A stretch of DNA of 64,000 nucleotides from Pedobacter ginsengisoli. GTDB taxonomy: Bacteria; Bacteroidota; Bacteroidia; Sphingobacteriales; Sphingobacteriaceae. The stretch lies in assembly GCF_002736205.1 (NCBI RefSeq), contig NZ_CP024091.1, positions 1,116,001 to 1,180,000 on the forward strand. Reading direction: 5' to 3'. Under the pieces are notes generated by a model. That model had not been told where the DNA came from. It did no database searches and saw only the letters and a list, made by a program, of their open reading frames with translations. Below are positions 41,844 to 51,055 of this stretch, piece after piece. Position numbers and translations under genes: made by a program. Numbering within the stretch: position 1 is the stretch's first letter; every line of letters begins with the position of its first letter.

Positions 41844-43646
41844 TTATCGTTTTGTATTGTCGGTCAGTTTTTTTAAGAAAGCAACAATATCTTTTTTCTC
41901 AGTATCTGTAAGGTTCAGCTTGTCGAAAGGCAATGTTTGATTTGGAATATCCATACCAAGGCCAACACCCCCGCCTTCATTATAAAAATCTACAACCTCT
42001 TCAAGGGTTTTGTAAATACCGTTGTGCATGTACGGTGCGGTAAGCGCTATGTTTCTAACGGTTGGTGTTTTAAAGGCGTTTTTGTATAAGGTTAGTTTTC
42101 TTAAATTGTATTTGCCCGGGTCGGTGTCTATTTCTTTACTGCTGGCGTTTAATGGTACGCCTATTACCTCGGTTTCGGTAACCCTAAAATCTGGCGGAAC
42201 AGTCCCGTTAAATAAAGGGGTGAAATGGCAGGTTCCACATTTGGCTTTGCCCATGTATAGGTTAAACCCATTTAATTCTTGCTTGGTAAGCTTGGTTTTG
42301 TCGCCCCGAACATATTTGTCAAATGGCGAATTTAAACTGGTAAGGGTTCTTATATAACTGCCAAGGGCATTTCGGATGTTATAGTCGCTTACAGATTCTT
42401 TAGATTTAGGAAAAGCAGCATTAAATTTAAGTACATACGCGGGATTTTCTTTTAATCTTTTTACAGCTGTAGGCATTGAACCGTGCATTTCATCGGCATT
42501 GCTAATTACATCAGTAGCCTGATCTTCGAGGTAATTGACCCTGTTGTCGTAAAACGAGGCTGCTTGTAGCCCGGCATTTAAAATAGTTGGGGTGTTTCTT
42601 TTTACTAGCGATTTGCCATTTATGGTAGCGTTTTTAGCTACACCATCGGTAAAAGCCAATTCTGGTTTATGGCAGGAACCGCACGATCTGTTTTTAGATC
42701 CGGAAAGTATTACATCGTAAAACAATAGCTTGCCCAGCTCAGCTTTTTCTTTGCTCATATGGGCATCGTAACTGGCTGTATAATAATTGGCATCGAATGC
42801 ATTTTCATCAAATAGGGTAGCTGCGTTTGCCTTAAGCGCCCTCAGGTCTTTAAATTCAGGATTCCCTAATTGCTGCGATAAATTTAGGATAGATGCAGAA
42901 AGCGGGTTGGCATAGGCGGTAATGAATTGCATCCTGTCGAAAGCGTTGAAATTACTACTGGCAGCTAAATTCTTAATGCCTTTATCTAACAATTGAACTG
43001 TATTATTAAGTTTGGTTTGGTTTTTAAACTCTGGTTTGTAGATGTTCAGTACTTCTTTAACTGAGGTTAGTGCTGCGGCACCCTCGGCCATTGAATTTTG
43101 GGCTATTGGTGCATCAAAGCCTGAAATACCTAAGGTAATAATTCTGAAAACCTCTGTTCGTAAGGCATCAAATACCTGTGCATTGGCAAGTTCCTGATGC
43201 TGGGCTACCGATTTAAGCCTTACAAAGTTTGATTTAAGGATGCCTATTTCCTGAAGCAGTTCACTTTTCCGGTTATTGGTGTATTGAGGAAAAATGAAGG
43301 GCTCTATAACCTGAAAGCCCTCCGGAGCATCAATTTTATGTTGATCGTTATCGTCCATTGAAGAAATAGGAGCCCCGTTTATAGATTTGGCAGTTAAAGG
43401 ATTATAGTACTCGGCCAGAAACTCAGTTTTTTTATAGGCAAGTCTGGCCACCTTAAATGCCTGCTTTATACTATCTGCAGGGGCATTGTTTTGAACTTTG
43501 CTGTAGAGTTGTTTTACAAGCGTATCGGCCTTCGCGATTTGAAGGATATAATACTGCTTTACTAGGTCTGCCGGCAAAGTTTTTTGAGTGTGGGTACAGC
43601 CCAGGCAAGCCATAACCATAATAACAACAATGGCGATTTTTTTCAT
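41844..43646 (-). CDS. Imelysin-like domain fused to di-haem cytochrome c peroxidase, lipoprotein
   Basis: 600 residues, about 250 more than a plain di-haem peroxidase. Lipobox CLGC with Cys17. Residues about 25-280 are helical and resemble imelysin domains; the GxHxxE motif of that family appears as GFQVIE (110-115), so the metal-binding His is Gln. The peroxidase part (about 300-600) has LGKLLFYDVILSGSKNRSCGSCHKPELAFTDG with CGSCH at 322-326, and CGTCH at 470-474. It should reduce peroxide or oxidise a partner in the periplasm. The PhoX-like gene is 6 bases upstream on the same strand, so both are one operon. Confidence 0.9.
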   Translation of the reverse strand: MKKIAIVVIMVMACLGCTHTQKTLPADLVKQYYILQIAKADTLVKQLYSKVQNNAPADSIKQAFKVARLAYKKTEFLAEYYNPLTAKSINGAPISSMDDNDQHKIDAPEGFQVIEPFIFPQYTNNRKSELLQEIGILKSNFVRLKSVAQHQELANAQVFDALRTEVFRIITLGISGFDAPIAQNSMAEGAAALTSVKEVLNIYKPEFKNQTKLNNTVQLLDKGIKNLAASSNFNAFDRMQFITAYANPLSASILNLSQQLGNPEFKDLRALKANAATLFDENAFDANYYTASYDAHMSKEKAELGKLLFYDVILSGSKNRSCGSCHKPELAFTDGVAKNATINGKSLVKRNTPTILNAGLQAASFYDNRVNYLEDQATDVISNADEMHGSMPTAVKRLKENPAYVLKFNAAFPKSKESVSDYNIRNALGSYIRTLTSLNSPFDKYVRGDKTKLTKQELNGFNLYMGKAKCGTCHFTPLFNGTVPPDFRVTETEVIGVPLNASSKEIDTDPGKYNLRKLTLYKNAFKTPTVRNIALTAPYMHNGIYKTLEEVVDFYNEGGGVGLGMDIPNQTLPFDKLNLTDTEKKDIVAFLKKLTDNTKR

Positions 43647-43652
43647 TGATGA

Positions 43653-45113
43653 TTATCTTGCTAAACCTTTGATGATAACAACCTGGCTGCCTTGATTCTC
43701 ATCCGGACGTTTAGAACCACCGTCTTTGCCTTTAAAAGCATCTTCTCTCCAGGTGTGTGGCTGTATGCAAAGGGTAAAAGTGTTAGGGATACCTATTACA
43801 TCAGAAATATCAACAAGTGCACCGTACTCCCAATTTCCTTTTGCAGCAGTTGCTTTAAATTTAGGGTCAGAACGGCGGTGATCTATTTCAACTACTTTTT
43901 TAACTTCTTTGGTAGCAATATTATATTGGTAGATGTAAGCGTCATGAGTTTCGCCACCGTATGTGTTTGAATCTTCTTGTATGTAAACATAATTTGTAGT
44001 TACACAGATGTTATCAGGATTTTGAAACTCTTTTGCCGGTCCGCTTTTATCATCTCCATCAAGAATACACTCTAGTTTGCCTTTTGTTGGGTCGCTGGCA
44101 TTTAAAACCAGTTTGTAAGTACGGCCAAATACAGTTCTTGAGTTATCGGCATTAAAGCCTGTTGCCGCTTGTCCGGTTACGTTAAAATACACTTCTCTTG
44201 AGTTAGCAGCACTGCCTTTGCGGTAATCTACATCCTCTACACGGCCAAATTTAATGGCCTTAAGTGGGTCAACCATTGCCTGGATCTGGGCTCCTGTAAT
44301 TGTTTTGTGGTTTTCTATTTTAACAAATTCAACATCGTATGATGAGCCCACTTTCATGTCTGTTTCTTTTTGATTGCCATCAGTACGTTTCAACATGTAT
44401 TGGGTTCCGTTATCCAGATCGCCAACTGTGTTTGCAACGTAAAGAACTACCTGACCACCAGATGCATCATCAGCATCCTCGCCCATAACTATTACAGTTT
44501 TTCCGGTATAGGCATCTTTGTTAAGTGGAACGGCATTTTCTCCGCTCCAATGGCCTAAGCCTGCAGTAGCTGTTCCGCTTTGCTTGCCCGAAACAAGAGG
44601 GTTAAGTTTATGTGTTTGTGCCTCTACAGCACTTTCGCCAACGCTTAAATAGAATGGCCCAAAACCATTTTCTTCTTTGGTAACCATGGTTCCTGAACAT
44701 AAGCGCCATTGGCCACCGTCAGAATTTATTGCATACTCGCCTTTTACTGGCTTAAGGTTGTTGTTAAACGAGATCCTGGAAACCGAATAGTTATCTTCAT
44801 TGTTTACCATCATTACATAACCTCCAGCGGGATTTTTTACAAGCCCGGCCCCATCGGCAGAACCGCCAAAGGTATAGCCTTCAGATTCAGGGAATTTGTC
44901 TTCACTGCTAAAAAGAGAAAACAGCTCCAGGTTTTCGAATCCTGAAAGTTTTTTGAGCAGTACAGGAGTTACAGAATAATCTTTTAATACCACTTGTTCT
45001 TCTGCTCCGGTGTCTTTTGAATCCTTTTTGCATGAAGAAACCGCAATGGCTGCAGCAGCAAAAGTTGCTACTGCAACGGCAAGAGTTTTTGTTTTAATAA
45101 ATTTCACAGTCAT
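43653..45113 (-). CDS. PhoX-like (DUF839) secreted lipoprotein
   Basis: 486 residues. Lipobox VSSC with Cys27 (then KKDSKDTG). The body is a beta-propeller-like protein with PhoX/DUF839 features: EEQVVLKDYSVTPVLLKKLSGFE, EFQNPDNICVTTNYVYIQEDSNTYGG, and EVKKVVEIDHRR. PhoX phosphatases use Ca and Fe; their full ligand set cannot be confirmed here. It sits upstream of the imelysin/di-haem peroxidase, a pairing that suggests a shared metal- or redox-linked role. Promoter box at 45135-45142. Confidence 0.82.
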   Translation of the reverse strand: MTVKFIKTKTLAVAVATFAAAAIAVSSCKKDSKDTGAEEQVVLKDYSVTPVLLKKLSGFENLELFSLFSSEDKFPESEGYTFGGSADGAGLVKNPAGGYVMMVNNEDNYSVSRISFNNNLKPVKGEYAINSDGGQWRLCSGTMVTKEENGFGPFYLSVGESAVEAQTHKLNPLVSGKQSGTATAGLGHWSGENAVPLNKDAYTGKTVIVMGEDADDASGGQVVLYVANTVGDLDNGTQYMLKRTDGNQKETDMKVGSSYDVEFVKIENHKTITGAQIQAMVDPLKAIKFGRVEDVDYRKGSAANSREVYFNVTGQAATGFNADNSRTVFGRTYKLVLNASDPTKGKLECILDGDDKSGPAKEFQNPDNICVTTNYVYIQEDSNTYGGETHDAYIYQYNIATKEVKKVVEIDHRRSDPKFKATAAKGNWEYGALVDISDVIGIPNTFTLCIQPHTWREDAFKGKDGGSKRPDENQGSQVVIIKGLAR

Positions 45114-45134
45114 AGTTTGTCTTGTTGTTTGTTA

Positions 45135-45142
45135 CAAACCTA
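45135..45142 (-). promoter_or_regulatory. -7 box of the PhoX-like/peroxidase operon
   Basis: Read leftward, 45142-45135 is TAGGTTTG, an exact TAnnTTTG, 21 bases before the ATG. I see no good TTTG at the -33 position. Confidence 0.4.
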
Positions 45143-45210
45143 GCGCCCTAATATTTTGTGAAATTTAATTGTATGTTAAGTAAAATAGCGCCAAACTATT
45201 TGGAATTATT

Positions 45211-45852
45211 CTAAGCATTTTTAATAAGTATTGTTTCCAGAACATTTGCTACATCATCGCATTTATCCGAAGCAATTTCCATAGTTTGCAGTACCTCTTT
45301 CTGTTTAATCAGTTCAATGGCATTGGCTTGATTATCAAATAGCTTACCTAGGGCAGTGTTACAGATATAATCGGCTGTGCTTTCTCCTTTATTAATTTTA
45401 ATGCATATCTCGGCAATTAGCTTGGTGTTGGTAAGGTCTTTAAGCTCGGCAACAGCAGTATTAATATCCTTGCACATTTCTAAAAGCAGCTCAGCAAGCT
45501 CTATCATTGGCTTGGTTATGGTTTTTAGGTTGTACAAGTCCATATTCATGGCTGAGGCATAGATATAATCAATAATATCATCCAAAGAACTAGCCAGCGC
45601 ATGGATATCCTCCCGGTCGAACGGAGTAATAAATGTTTTGCCTAAACCCAAAATGATGGCATGTTTAAAACCATCGCCAACCTCTTCAAGTCTTTCAATT
45701 TCCTTTATATGCGTCTTTCTTTTTTCCTGTTCAGGGGTGTTTACTGCCAGTACCAGGGTTTTGGCAATTAGCACCAGGTTGTTGCTGGCCTGCTCAAACA
45801 TGGGTTGGAATACTTTGTCTTTAGGGCTAAAAAAGTTGAATACAGAGTTCAT
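45211..45852 (-). CDS. DUF47 (PhoU-like) family protein
   Basis: 213 residues, all helical, without signal peptide. The DUF47 pattern is clear: KVFQPMFEQASNNLVLIAKTLVLAVNTPEQEKRKTHIKEIERLEEVGDGFKHAIILGLGKTFITPFDREDIHALASSLDDIIDYIYASAMNM. Family members are PhoU-like metal-binding regulators usually coded just before a PiT phosphate transporter. Here no transporter follows within the window: the downstream neighbour on this strand is the PhoX-like gene. It may regulate a transporter at another site. Confidence 0.92.
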   Translation of the reverse strand: MNSVFNFFSPKDKVFQPMFEQASNNLVLIAKTLVLAVNTPEQEKRKTHIKEIERLEEVGDGFKHAIILGLGKTFITPFDREDIHALASSLDDIIDYIYASAMNMDLYNLKTITKPMIELAELLLEMCKDINTAVAELKDLTNTKLIAEICIKINKGESTADYICNTALGKLFDNQANAIELIKQKEVLQTMEIASDKCDDVANVLETILIKNA

Positions 45853-45869
45853 GGTAATTTTGCTTTTAG

Positions 45870-45877
45870 CAAAAATA
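45870..45877 (-). promoter_or_regulatory. -7 box of the DUF47 gene
   Basis: Read leftward, 45877-45870 is TATTTTTG, an exact TAnnTTTG, 17 bases before the ATG at 45852. The -33 element is only TTTA, at about 22 bases. It overlaps the small palindrome TTTTGCTTTTAGCAAAA. Confidence 0.45.
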
Positions 45878-46000
45878 TCATTGCAATGTTAAGCCATTAT
45901 AAAGTTTAAGTGCTATTTAACAGTGGTTTATATTAAAAGTTACCATTTATAACCCATTCTTATATATTTTAGCAGAAACCGACAATCAACATAAAAAAGC

Positions 46001-47234
46001 ATGAGCAAACAGAAAAAGAAAAAGGGCAATGGTAATTCAAATCCGGATGCTGCCAAACAGGCATTAATGCATCAGAAAAGGTTTGTGGAGCGGGTAGAGC
46101 TGCTTTGTAATGCGTTGGTGGGTCCAGGCTATTTCGAAAAATTCCCGGCAGCTATTCTTTCTCATATGTATGCCACCAGGTACCCGGCATTAAAATAAAG
46201 GCCAGTCCTGAGTCTGAAGTTTCTAAATCAACAGTGTTAAAGGCCAATAAGCTGCTCAATGCTTTTTTAGAAGATCAGTGTATTACCTTAATGAATGGCG
46301 AGCGGATATTGTTTAGTATGCTTCTGTCTGAAGGTTTGTTGTTAATCAATTTCCTGCATGTGGTTCATGCCAATTACTTCCCCAGTGCTGCGCTTTTGAA
46401 AGAGGCTTTTAAGGATTAGTTCCCGGAAACGGATTCTTATTTAAAAATTCAGGAAATGATAGATGTACTGGTGCAGGATATTATTGTGTTTTTGAGGGAC
46501 TTGAATAAGAGTATTATTAAGGCCGATTATAGCGAAACAGCTTGTCTTGAGATCAGCAGCAATCACAACGATATTTATTTGCATGAGTTTAAAACCACTA
46601 AAACATCGATGGTAAACCCCGCTCTATGATTCGCCTGGGCTGGGTTGATGGGGAATTTAACTGGGTATTTGCCAAAGTTAAACCTTCGGCACTTGGTTTT
46701 GAGGTTGTAGGGCTAGATGTATCGCTTGATGTTTACATACAAATACATGCGTTAGACAGGTTGCAGAACCGGATAGATATTACCCCCGGCATTATGCACT
46801 CTATTGCCTTTATGATTTTTATGGATAAGGAAATTAAACACCATAAGGATTACAACAGGAGTTTGGTTGAGTTTTATCTGTCTGATAAAAAAGCAGGATA
46901 CCTGCAGGTTGAACTGCATGGCGACAGGCTGGTTATTCATACCTTTTTATTTTTAACCAATAGTGGTACGCCTGAGGGTATTAAGCTTGAAAAGCTTGCC
47001 GGATTGCAAAAAGCGGATAAAATATACCTTGAAATTGATGCGCTTTCGACCTTTAACTCTTACCATATTGATAAGAATGAACCGCTTAAGAACTTGTTTA
47101 TTGAGGCTGGTTGTGGTTCATTATTGGAACTGGGCCATTTGCAGGAGTTTTCTGTTAATGAGGTTAAGGATAAAGACCCTGATTCGATATTGAAATACCT
47201 TGCCGATTCAAAATACTTTAGATCGGCAGAGTAG
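46001..47234 (+). pseudogene. Decayed gene for an unknown ~410-residue protein: two frameshifts and one nonsense codon
   Basis: Three consecutive pieces in different frames join into one protein. Piece 1 (46001-46198) ends RYPALK; its A-run at 46192-46195 appears one A short, after which frame 2 continues IKASPESEVSK to a TAG at 46417. The frame continues past that TAG (FPETDSYLKIQEMIDVLVQDIIVF) to 46629. Then the C-run near 46616-46620 is one base short and piece 3 (46626-47234, IRLGWVDGEFNWVFAKVKPSALGFEVVG and on) completes the protein. N-terminal KKKKGNGNSN is low complexity. I do not recognise the family; it looks cytoplasmic. Both shifts are single-base losses in homopolymers. Confidence 0.75.
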
Positions 47235-47288
47235 TAGGTGCAGGCTTGTAAGAAATATTATTATCTTGCTTTCCTATTTTAACAATCG

Positions 47289-48116
47289 ATGATAATAATA
47301 ATACAGTGTAAAGATCAGATAGGGCTGGTTGCCGATATTTCGCAGATTTTATCTGCAGCAAAACTCAACATTGTTTCCATGAGGGAACACGTGGATAAGG
47401 CCGAAAGTATGTTTTTTATGCGCCTTGATGTAGATGGATATGCTGACGAGGCTTTACTTACCGAAAGTATGCGCCAGATTTTACCTGCCGGTGCACTTAT
47501 TCATGTTAATCCGGTTGCCGAAAAAAGGATTGTGGTAATGGTTACTAAAGAATATCATTGCCTCGCCGATATTTTGGTGCGCAATAACTTTGGTACTTTA
47601 GGTGCAACTGTTGTTGGCGTTATTGGCAATCATGATGTTCTGCAAAAAATTTGTGAACGCTTTGATGTTCCTTTTTCTTTGATTTCTTATGCTTATGAGG
47701 GGGATGATCCGGAGCAGGAAATGATTGATCAGATAAATGCCTATAACCCTGATTATGTAATTCTGGCTAAGTTTATGAGGATTTTGTCGCCTCGATTTGT
47801 AGCTTGCTTTGCGGATCGGATTATTAATATCCATCATTCTTTTTTGCCTGCTTTTGCCGGCGCTAATCCGTATAAACAGGCTTTTGAAAGAGGGGTGAAG
47901 CTGATTGGCGCCACAGCTCACTTTGTTACTAATGATTTAGATGAAGGGCCAATAATTGCTCAGCAGATTATTCCTGTAAATCATTCGTTTACGGTTAAGG
48001 ATATGGTACGGTCGGGCAAGGAGATTGAAACTGCGGTGCTGGCAAAGGCCATGAGGCTGGTTCTTGGCGATAGGGTGTTTGTTTATAAGAATAAGACTGT
48101 GGTTTTTGACAATTAA
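47289..48116 (+). CDS. purU: Formyltetrahydrofolate deformylase
   Basis: 275 residues. An N-terminal ACT domain (about 1-80) has IIQCKDQIGLVADISQILSAAKLNIVSMREHVD. The formyltransferase-like domain (about 85-275) has the catalytic pattern RIINIHHSFLPAFAGANPYKQAFERGVKLIGATAHFVTNDLDEGPIIAQQIIPVNHS, with the Asn-His-Asp set in IHHS and DLDEGPII. It hydrolyses 10-formyl-THF to formate and THF and balances one-carbon pools, with the ACT domain sensing methionine or glycine in known members. A strong terminator follows at 48134. Confidence 0.95.
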   Translation: MIIIIQCKDQIGLVADISQILSAAKLNIVSMREHVDKAESMFFMRLDVDGYADEALLTESMRQILPAGALIHVNPVAEKRIVVMVTKEYHCLADILVRNNFGTLGATVVGVIGNHDVLQKICERFDVPFSLISYAYEGDDPEQEMIDQINAYNPDYVILAKFMRILSPRFVACFADRIINIHHSFLPAFAGANPYKQAFERGVKLIGATAHFVTNDLDEGPIIAQQIIPVNHSFTVKDMVRSGKEIETAVLAKAMRLVLGDRVFVYKNKTVVFDN

Positions 48117-48133
48117 AAATGCTTGTTACTCTA

Positions 48134-48183
48134 AGACTGCATTCAATTGCGCTGAAAAAGCGCAAATGAATGCTAGGTCTTTT
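48134..48183 (+). terminator. Intrinsic terminator of purU
   Basis: AGAC, GCATTCA and TTGCGC (48134-48152) pair with GCGCAA, TGAATGC and GTCT (48160-48180) around the loop TGAAAAA, with one A-A mismatch and small bulges. It is followed by TTT. Confidence 0.65.
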
Positions 48184-48251
48184 CGTCACAAGTATTTTTA
48201 TAGGAAAGTAGGGGTGTTAGGAATGCATAACCTTCTAGTGATGTAGATGTA

Positions 48252-48539
48252 CTATTGATGTAGATGCAATTGGCTTTTAAGTTCCTTAATTTCTTGTTGC
48301 ATGGCATCTACTTTTTCTAGCAAATGGCGGATTGCATCTATGCCCTCAATATTGATTTGCAAATCGTAGTGCAAATGAATATATCTGTCAAGCTCCCCGA
48401 ATTGTTTTATGTGGATGCACTTTTCTGATTCAACCGTTATCAATGAAATGATTCCGGAGTCCTCGAGCGATACAATAAACTCGGGTTCAATATCGTATTT
48501 AAAGCAATATTCTGTTATGGTTATTAGTTCTGTTTCCAT
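48252..48539 (-). CDS. cbpM: Chaperone modulator CbpM
   Basis: 95 residues. MerR-like fold: LITITEYCFKYDIEPEFIVSLEDSGIISLITVESEKCIHIKQFGELDRYIHLHYDLQINIEGIDAIRHLLEKVDAMQQEIKEL, with the final coiled-coil helix. CbpM binds the J domain of CbpA and holds back its activity. The gene follows cbpA by 20 bases on the same strand, which settles the identity. It acts in the cytoplasm and nucleoid. Confidence 0.92.
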   Translation of the reverse strand: METELITITEYCFKYDIEPEFIVSLEDSGIISLITVESEKCIHIKQFGELDRYIHLHYDLQINIEGIDAIRHLLEKVDAMQQEIKELKSQLHLHQ

Positions 48540-48559
48540 GGTTAACTGATGTAAATGGT

Positions 48560-49489
48560 TTAGCCCAGGTTTTTTAGTTCGTTAAAAAGCTCTTTCTGTT
48601 TCTCTGTAAGTTCTGTTGGTATTTTTATAGTATAGGTTACAAAGAGGTTTCCAAATTCTCCTTCGGTTTTGTAAACCGGAAAACCTTTGCCTTTTAACCG
48701 TACTTTAGTATTATTTTGAGTTCCGGGAGCTACTTTTAGTTTTACTTTACTATCAAATGTGGTAACTGTTACATCGCCACCAAGAACAGCGGTATAAAGA
48801 TCTATTTCTGCGTTGGTATATAGGTCGTTGTTAAGTCTTTTAAAATGAGGATCTTCGCTAATATTAAAGGTGATGTATAAATCGCCATTTGAGCCGCCAT
48901 TGGCACCCGGTGCACCCTGACCGCCTAATTTGATGGTTTGCCCGTTAGCTATACCAGCCGGAATGGTTATCCTTAAGTTTTTGCCATTTACAGCCAGCGT
49001 TTGCTTGTGCGTGTTGTAGGCATCAAGAAGTGATATGTTAATTTCGGCCTGATAATCTTGTCCTTTAAACTTACGGCTTCCACGTTTTGATTGAGCGCCT
49101 GCATTTCCGAATAAAGATTCAAAGAAGTCTGAAAAGTCTCCACCTCCACTAAATCCTTCTCCTCCAAAATCTGCACTGCTAAAGCCCCCGCCCTGGTAAC
49201 CACCACCTCCTCCTGAGTATGCATTTTGCTGTTGTGATTGTTTTGCTTGTTCAAACTGATCGGCATTTTTCCAATGTTCTCCATATTCATCGTATTTTTT
49301 ACGCTTTTCGGGATCACTTAATGCTTCATTAGCCTCATTTATTTGCTGGAATTGTCGGTTGGCATCTTTGTCATTTGGGTTTAGATCAGGGTGATATTTT
49401 CTGGCCAATTTTCTGTAGGCTTTTTTAATATCGTCCTGGGTGGCACTTTTTTCAAGTCCAAGAGTTTTGTAATAATCTATAAATGCCAT
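48560..49489 (-). CDS. cbpA: DnaJ-like co-chaperone CbpA
   Basis: 309 residues. J domain at 1-70 with HPD (33-35) in [17 protein letters not shown] Gly/Ser/Phe-rich linker (about 85-130) is followed by the two C-terminal beta-domains (about 150-300, [40 protein letters not shown]). The zinc-finger repeats of DnaJ are absent, which marks it as CbpA. It works with DnaK and binds curved DNA in known relatives. The modulator CbpM is encoded directly downstream. Confidence 0.94.
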   Translation of the reverse strand: MAFIDYYKTLGLEKSATQDDIKKAYRKLARKYHPDLNPNDKDANRQFQQINEANEALSDPEKRKKYDEYGEHWKNADQFEQAKQSQQQNAYSGGGGGYQGGGFSSADFGGEGFSGGGDFSDFFESLFGNAGAQSKRGSRKFKGQDYQAEINISLLDAYNTHKQTLAVNGKNLRITIPAGIANGQTIKLGGQGAPGANGGSNGDLYITFNISEDPHFKRLNNDLYTNAEIDLYTAVLGGDVTVTTFDSKVKLKVAPGTQNNTKVRLKGKGFPVYKTEGEFGNLFVTYTIKIPTELTEKQKELFNELKNLG

Positions 49490-49597
49490 AATTAACTAGT
49501 TTGTCAGTTAAGTTAAGGCATTTTTGGTTGATTTTGTTTTAGATTTTTAGAAAAAATTGAAATAGGGAGTTAGGGTTGCCTACTAAAATCTCTTGTT

Positions 49598-50866
49598 CTA
49601 AACAGAGACTTTGGATTTTGATTTTCCAGCTTTTTTAATGCAGGCATCCAGAAAATAATCAATACCTGTGGTAGCATACCCTAAAAGCCGTGAGTTTTCG
49701 CCAAGCTCAGATGATACAATTGTGGTGCGCTCTCTTATTTGCGTCATACAATAGGTATTAATGGCCTGCTGCATAGGGAGAGTTATATATTGTTTTGCTT
49801 CGGCAATTTTGCCGCTCAAAATAATCAGTTCCGGATTAAAAAGCTGAATAAGTACAGAGATTCCCTTACCCATATAGGTGCCTATATTAGATAACAACTG
49901 GATGGCATACTGATCGCCTTTATTTGCTGTTTCGATAATAACATCGGGCTCAATTCTTTGTAATTCCTCGTTAGAGAGTTTGTTGAGCATTGAGTTTTTG
50001 CCAGATAAAATACCTTCTTTGGCCATTGCTGATAGGGCATTGCCCGAGGCAATGGTTTCCAGACAGCCATGTTTGCCACAATAACACAGTGCACCATTCT
50101 CTACAAAGGGAATATGGCCCAGCTCGCCCGAAAAACCACATGCACCTTTCCTTAATTTACCATCCATTATAATTCCTAAACCAACACCCCAATCCATCAA
50201 CAGGATCAAAGCATTTTGTTTGCCTTTTGCCATTCCATGTGTAAACTCGGCCATTGACGATCCATTAACGTCATTTTGTATAATAACAGGTAGTTTCAGC
50301 GTGGTTTCGAATGCGGCTGTTAAAGAAGTGTTTTCCTGATCGCTAAGAAAATAGCTGAAGCTTTTCCCTTTTTCTGAATCAATAAGACCCGGCATACCTA
50401 CACTGCAGCCAATTAGTTGTTCGTGAGTAATGTTTTGGGCTTTTAAAATATCCAGAACATAAGTATTTAAAATGTTAAAGAAATCTGATCTGTTGCTTTT
50501 TGAAATAGGGAGGGCTATGGTATTGGCCTCTACTATATAATTATAGTTATTGTCCATAACAGCTATTTTGGTATGGAACAGTTCTATATCAATACAAAGA
50601 ATAAGAATTTTTTTATCCTTTAGGCCGTACAAATCGGGTTTTCGGCCACCCATTGATATTCCGTAGCCTTTCTTTTCTATCCAATCTTCTTCTATTAAAT
50701 TAGTGATTAACTTTAAAACACTGGGTGTGCTCATGTTCATGGTGTCACATAGTGTGGAAACAGAGCAGGCACCTAAATTAAAAAGATGTTTCACAAGCTG
50801 ATATTTATAGATCAGCTGCTTATCACGTGCAGGTTTTGTTATATTATTTAATAGATGAAGATTCAT
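49598..50866 (-). CDS. ROK-family transcriptional regulator
   Basis: 422 residues. N-terminal winged helix (about 15-75): LIYKYQLVKHLFNLGACSVSTLCDTMNMSTPSVLKLITNLIEEDWIEK. C-terminal ROK sugar-kinase-like domain (about 80-400) with ENGALCYCGKHGCLETIASG, the zinc-binding CxCGxxGCxE motif of ROK regulators. It should sense a sugar or sugar phosphate. It lies head-to-head with the Gfo/Idh/MocA-DUF1080 operon starting at 51056, with a 189-base shared upstream region, so it is the likely regulator of that operon. Confidence 0.93.
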   Translation of the reverse strand: MNLHLLNNITKPARDKQLIYKYQLVKHLFNLGACSVSTLCDTMNMSTPSVLKLITNLIEEDWIEKKGYGISMGGRKPDLYGLKDKKILILCIDIELFHTKIAVMDNNYNYIVEANTIALPISKSNRSDFFNILNTYVLDILKAQNITHEQLIGCSVGMPGLIDSEKGKSFSYFLSDQENTSLTAAFETTLKLPVIIQNDVNGSSMAEFTHGMAKGKQNALILLMDWGVGLGIIMDGKLRKGACGFSGELGHIPFVENGALCYCGKHGCLETIASGNALSAMAKEGILSGKNSMLNKLSNEELQRIEPDVIIETANKGDQYAIQLLSNIGTYMGKGISVLIQLFNPELIILSGKIAEAKQYITLPMQQAINTYCMTQIRERTTIVSSELGENSRLLGYATTGIDYFLDACIKKAGKSKSKVSV

Positions 50867-51055
50867 ATTATTTATTACTCTATTTTGCTAAATATAGATA
50901 ACTTATGTTAAAAAATTATAAAAGTATTTTTATTACGTAAATAATTAAACAATGTTTTGTCTTTTTCACAATTTCTCGCTAATATTATCACTGCAAGTAT
51001 TCGATTTAGCAATGCCATAACAGGTAATACTGATTGAATCTCAATAACCACATAT

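Noticed and set aside
46626..47234. A separate 202-residue gene starting at 46626
   Set aside because: The preceding frames continue the same protein, and the start has no independent support. I treat it as the third part of the pseudogene.
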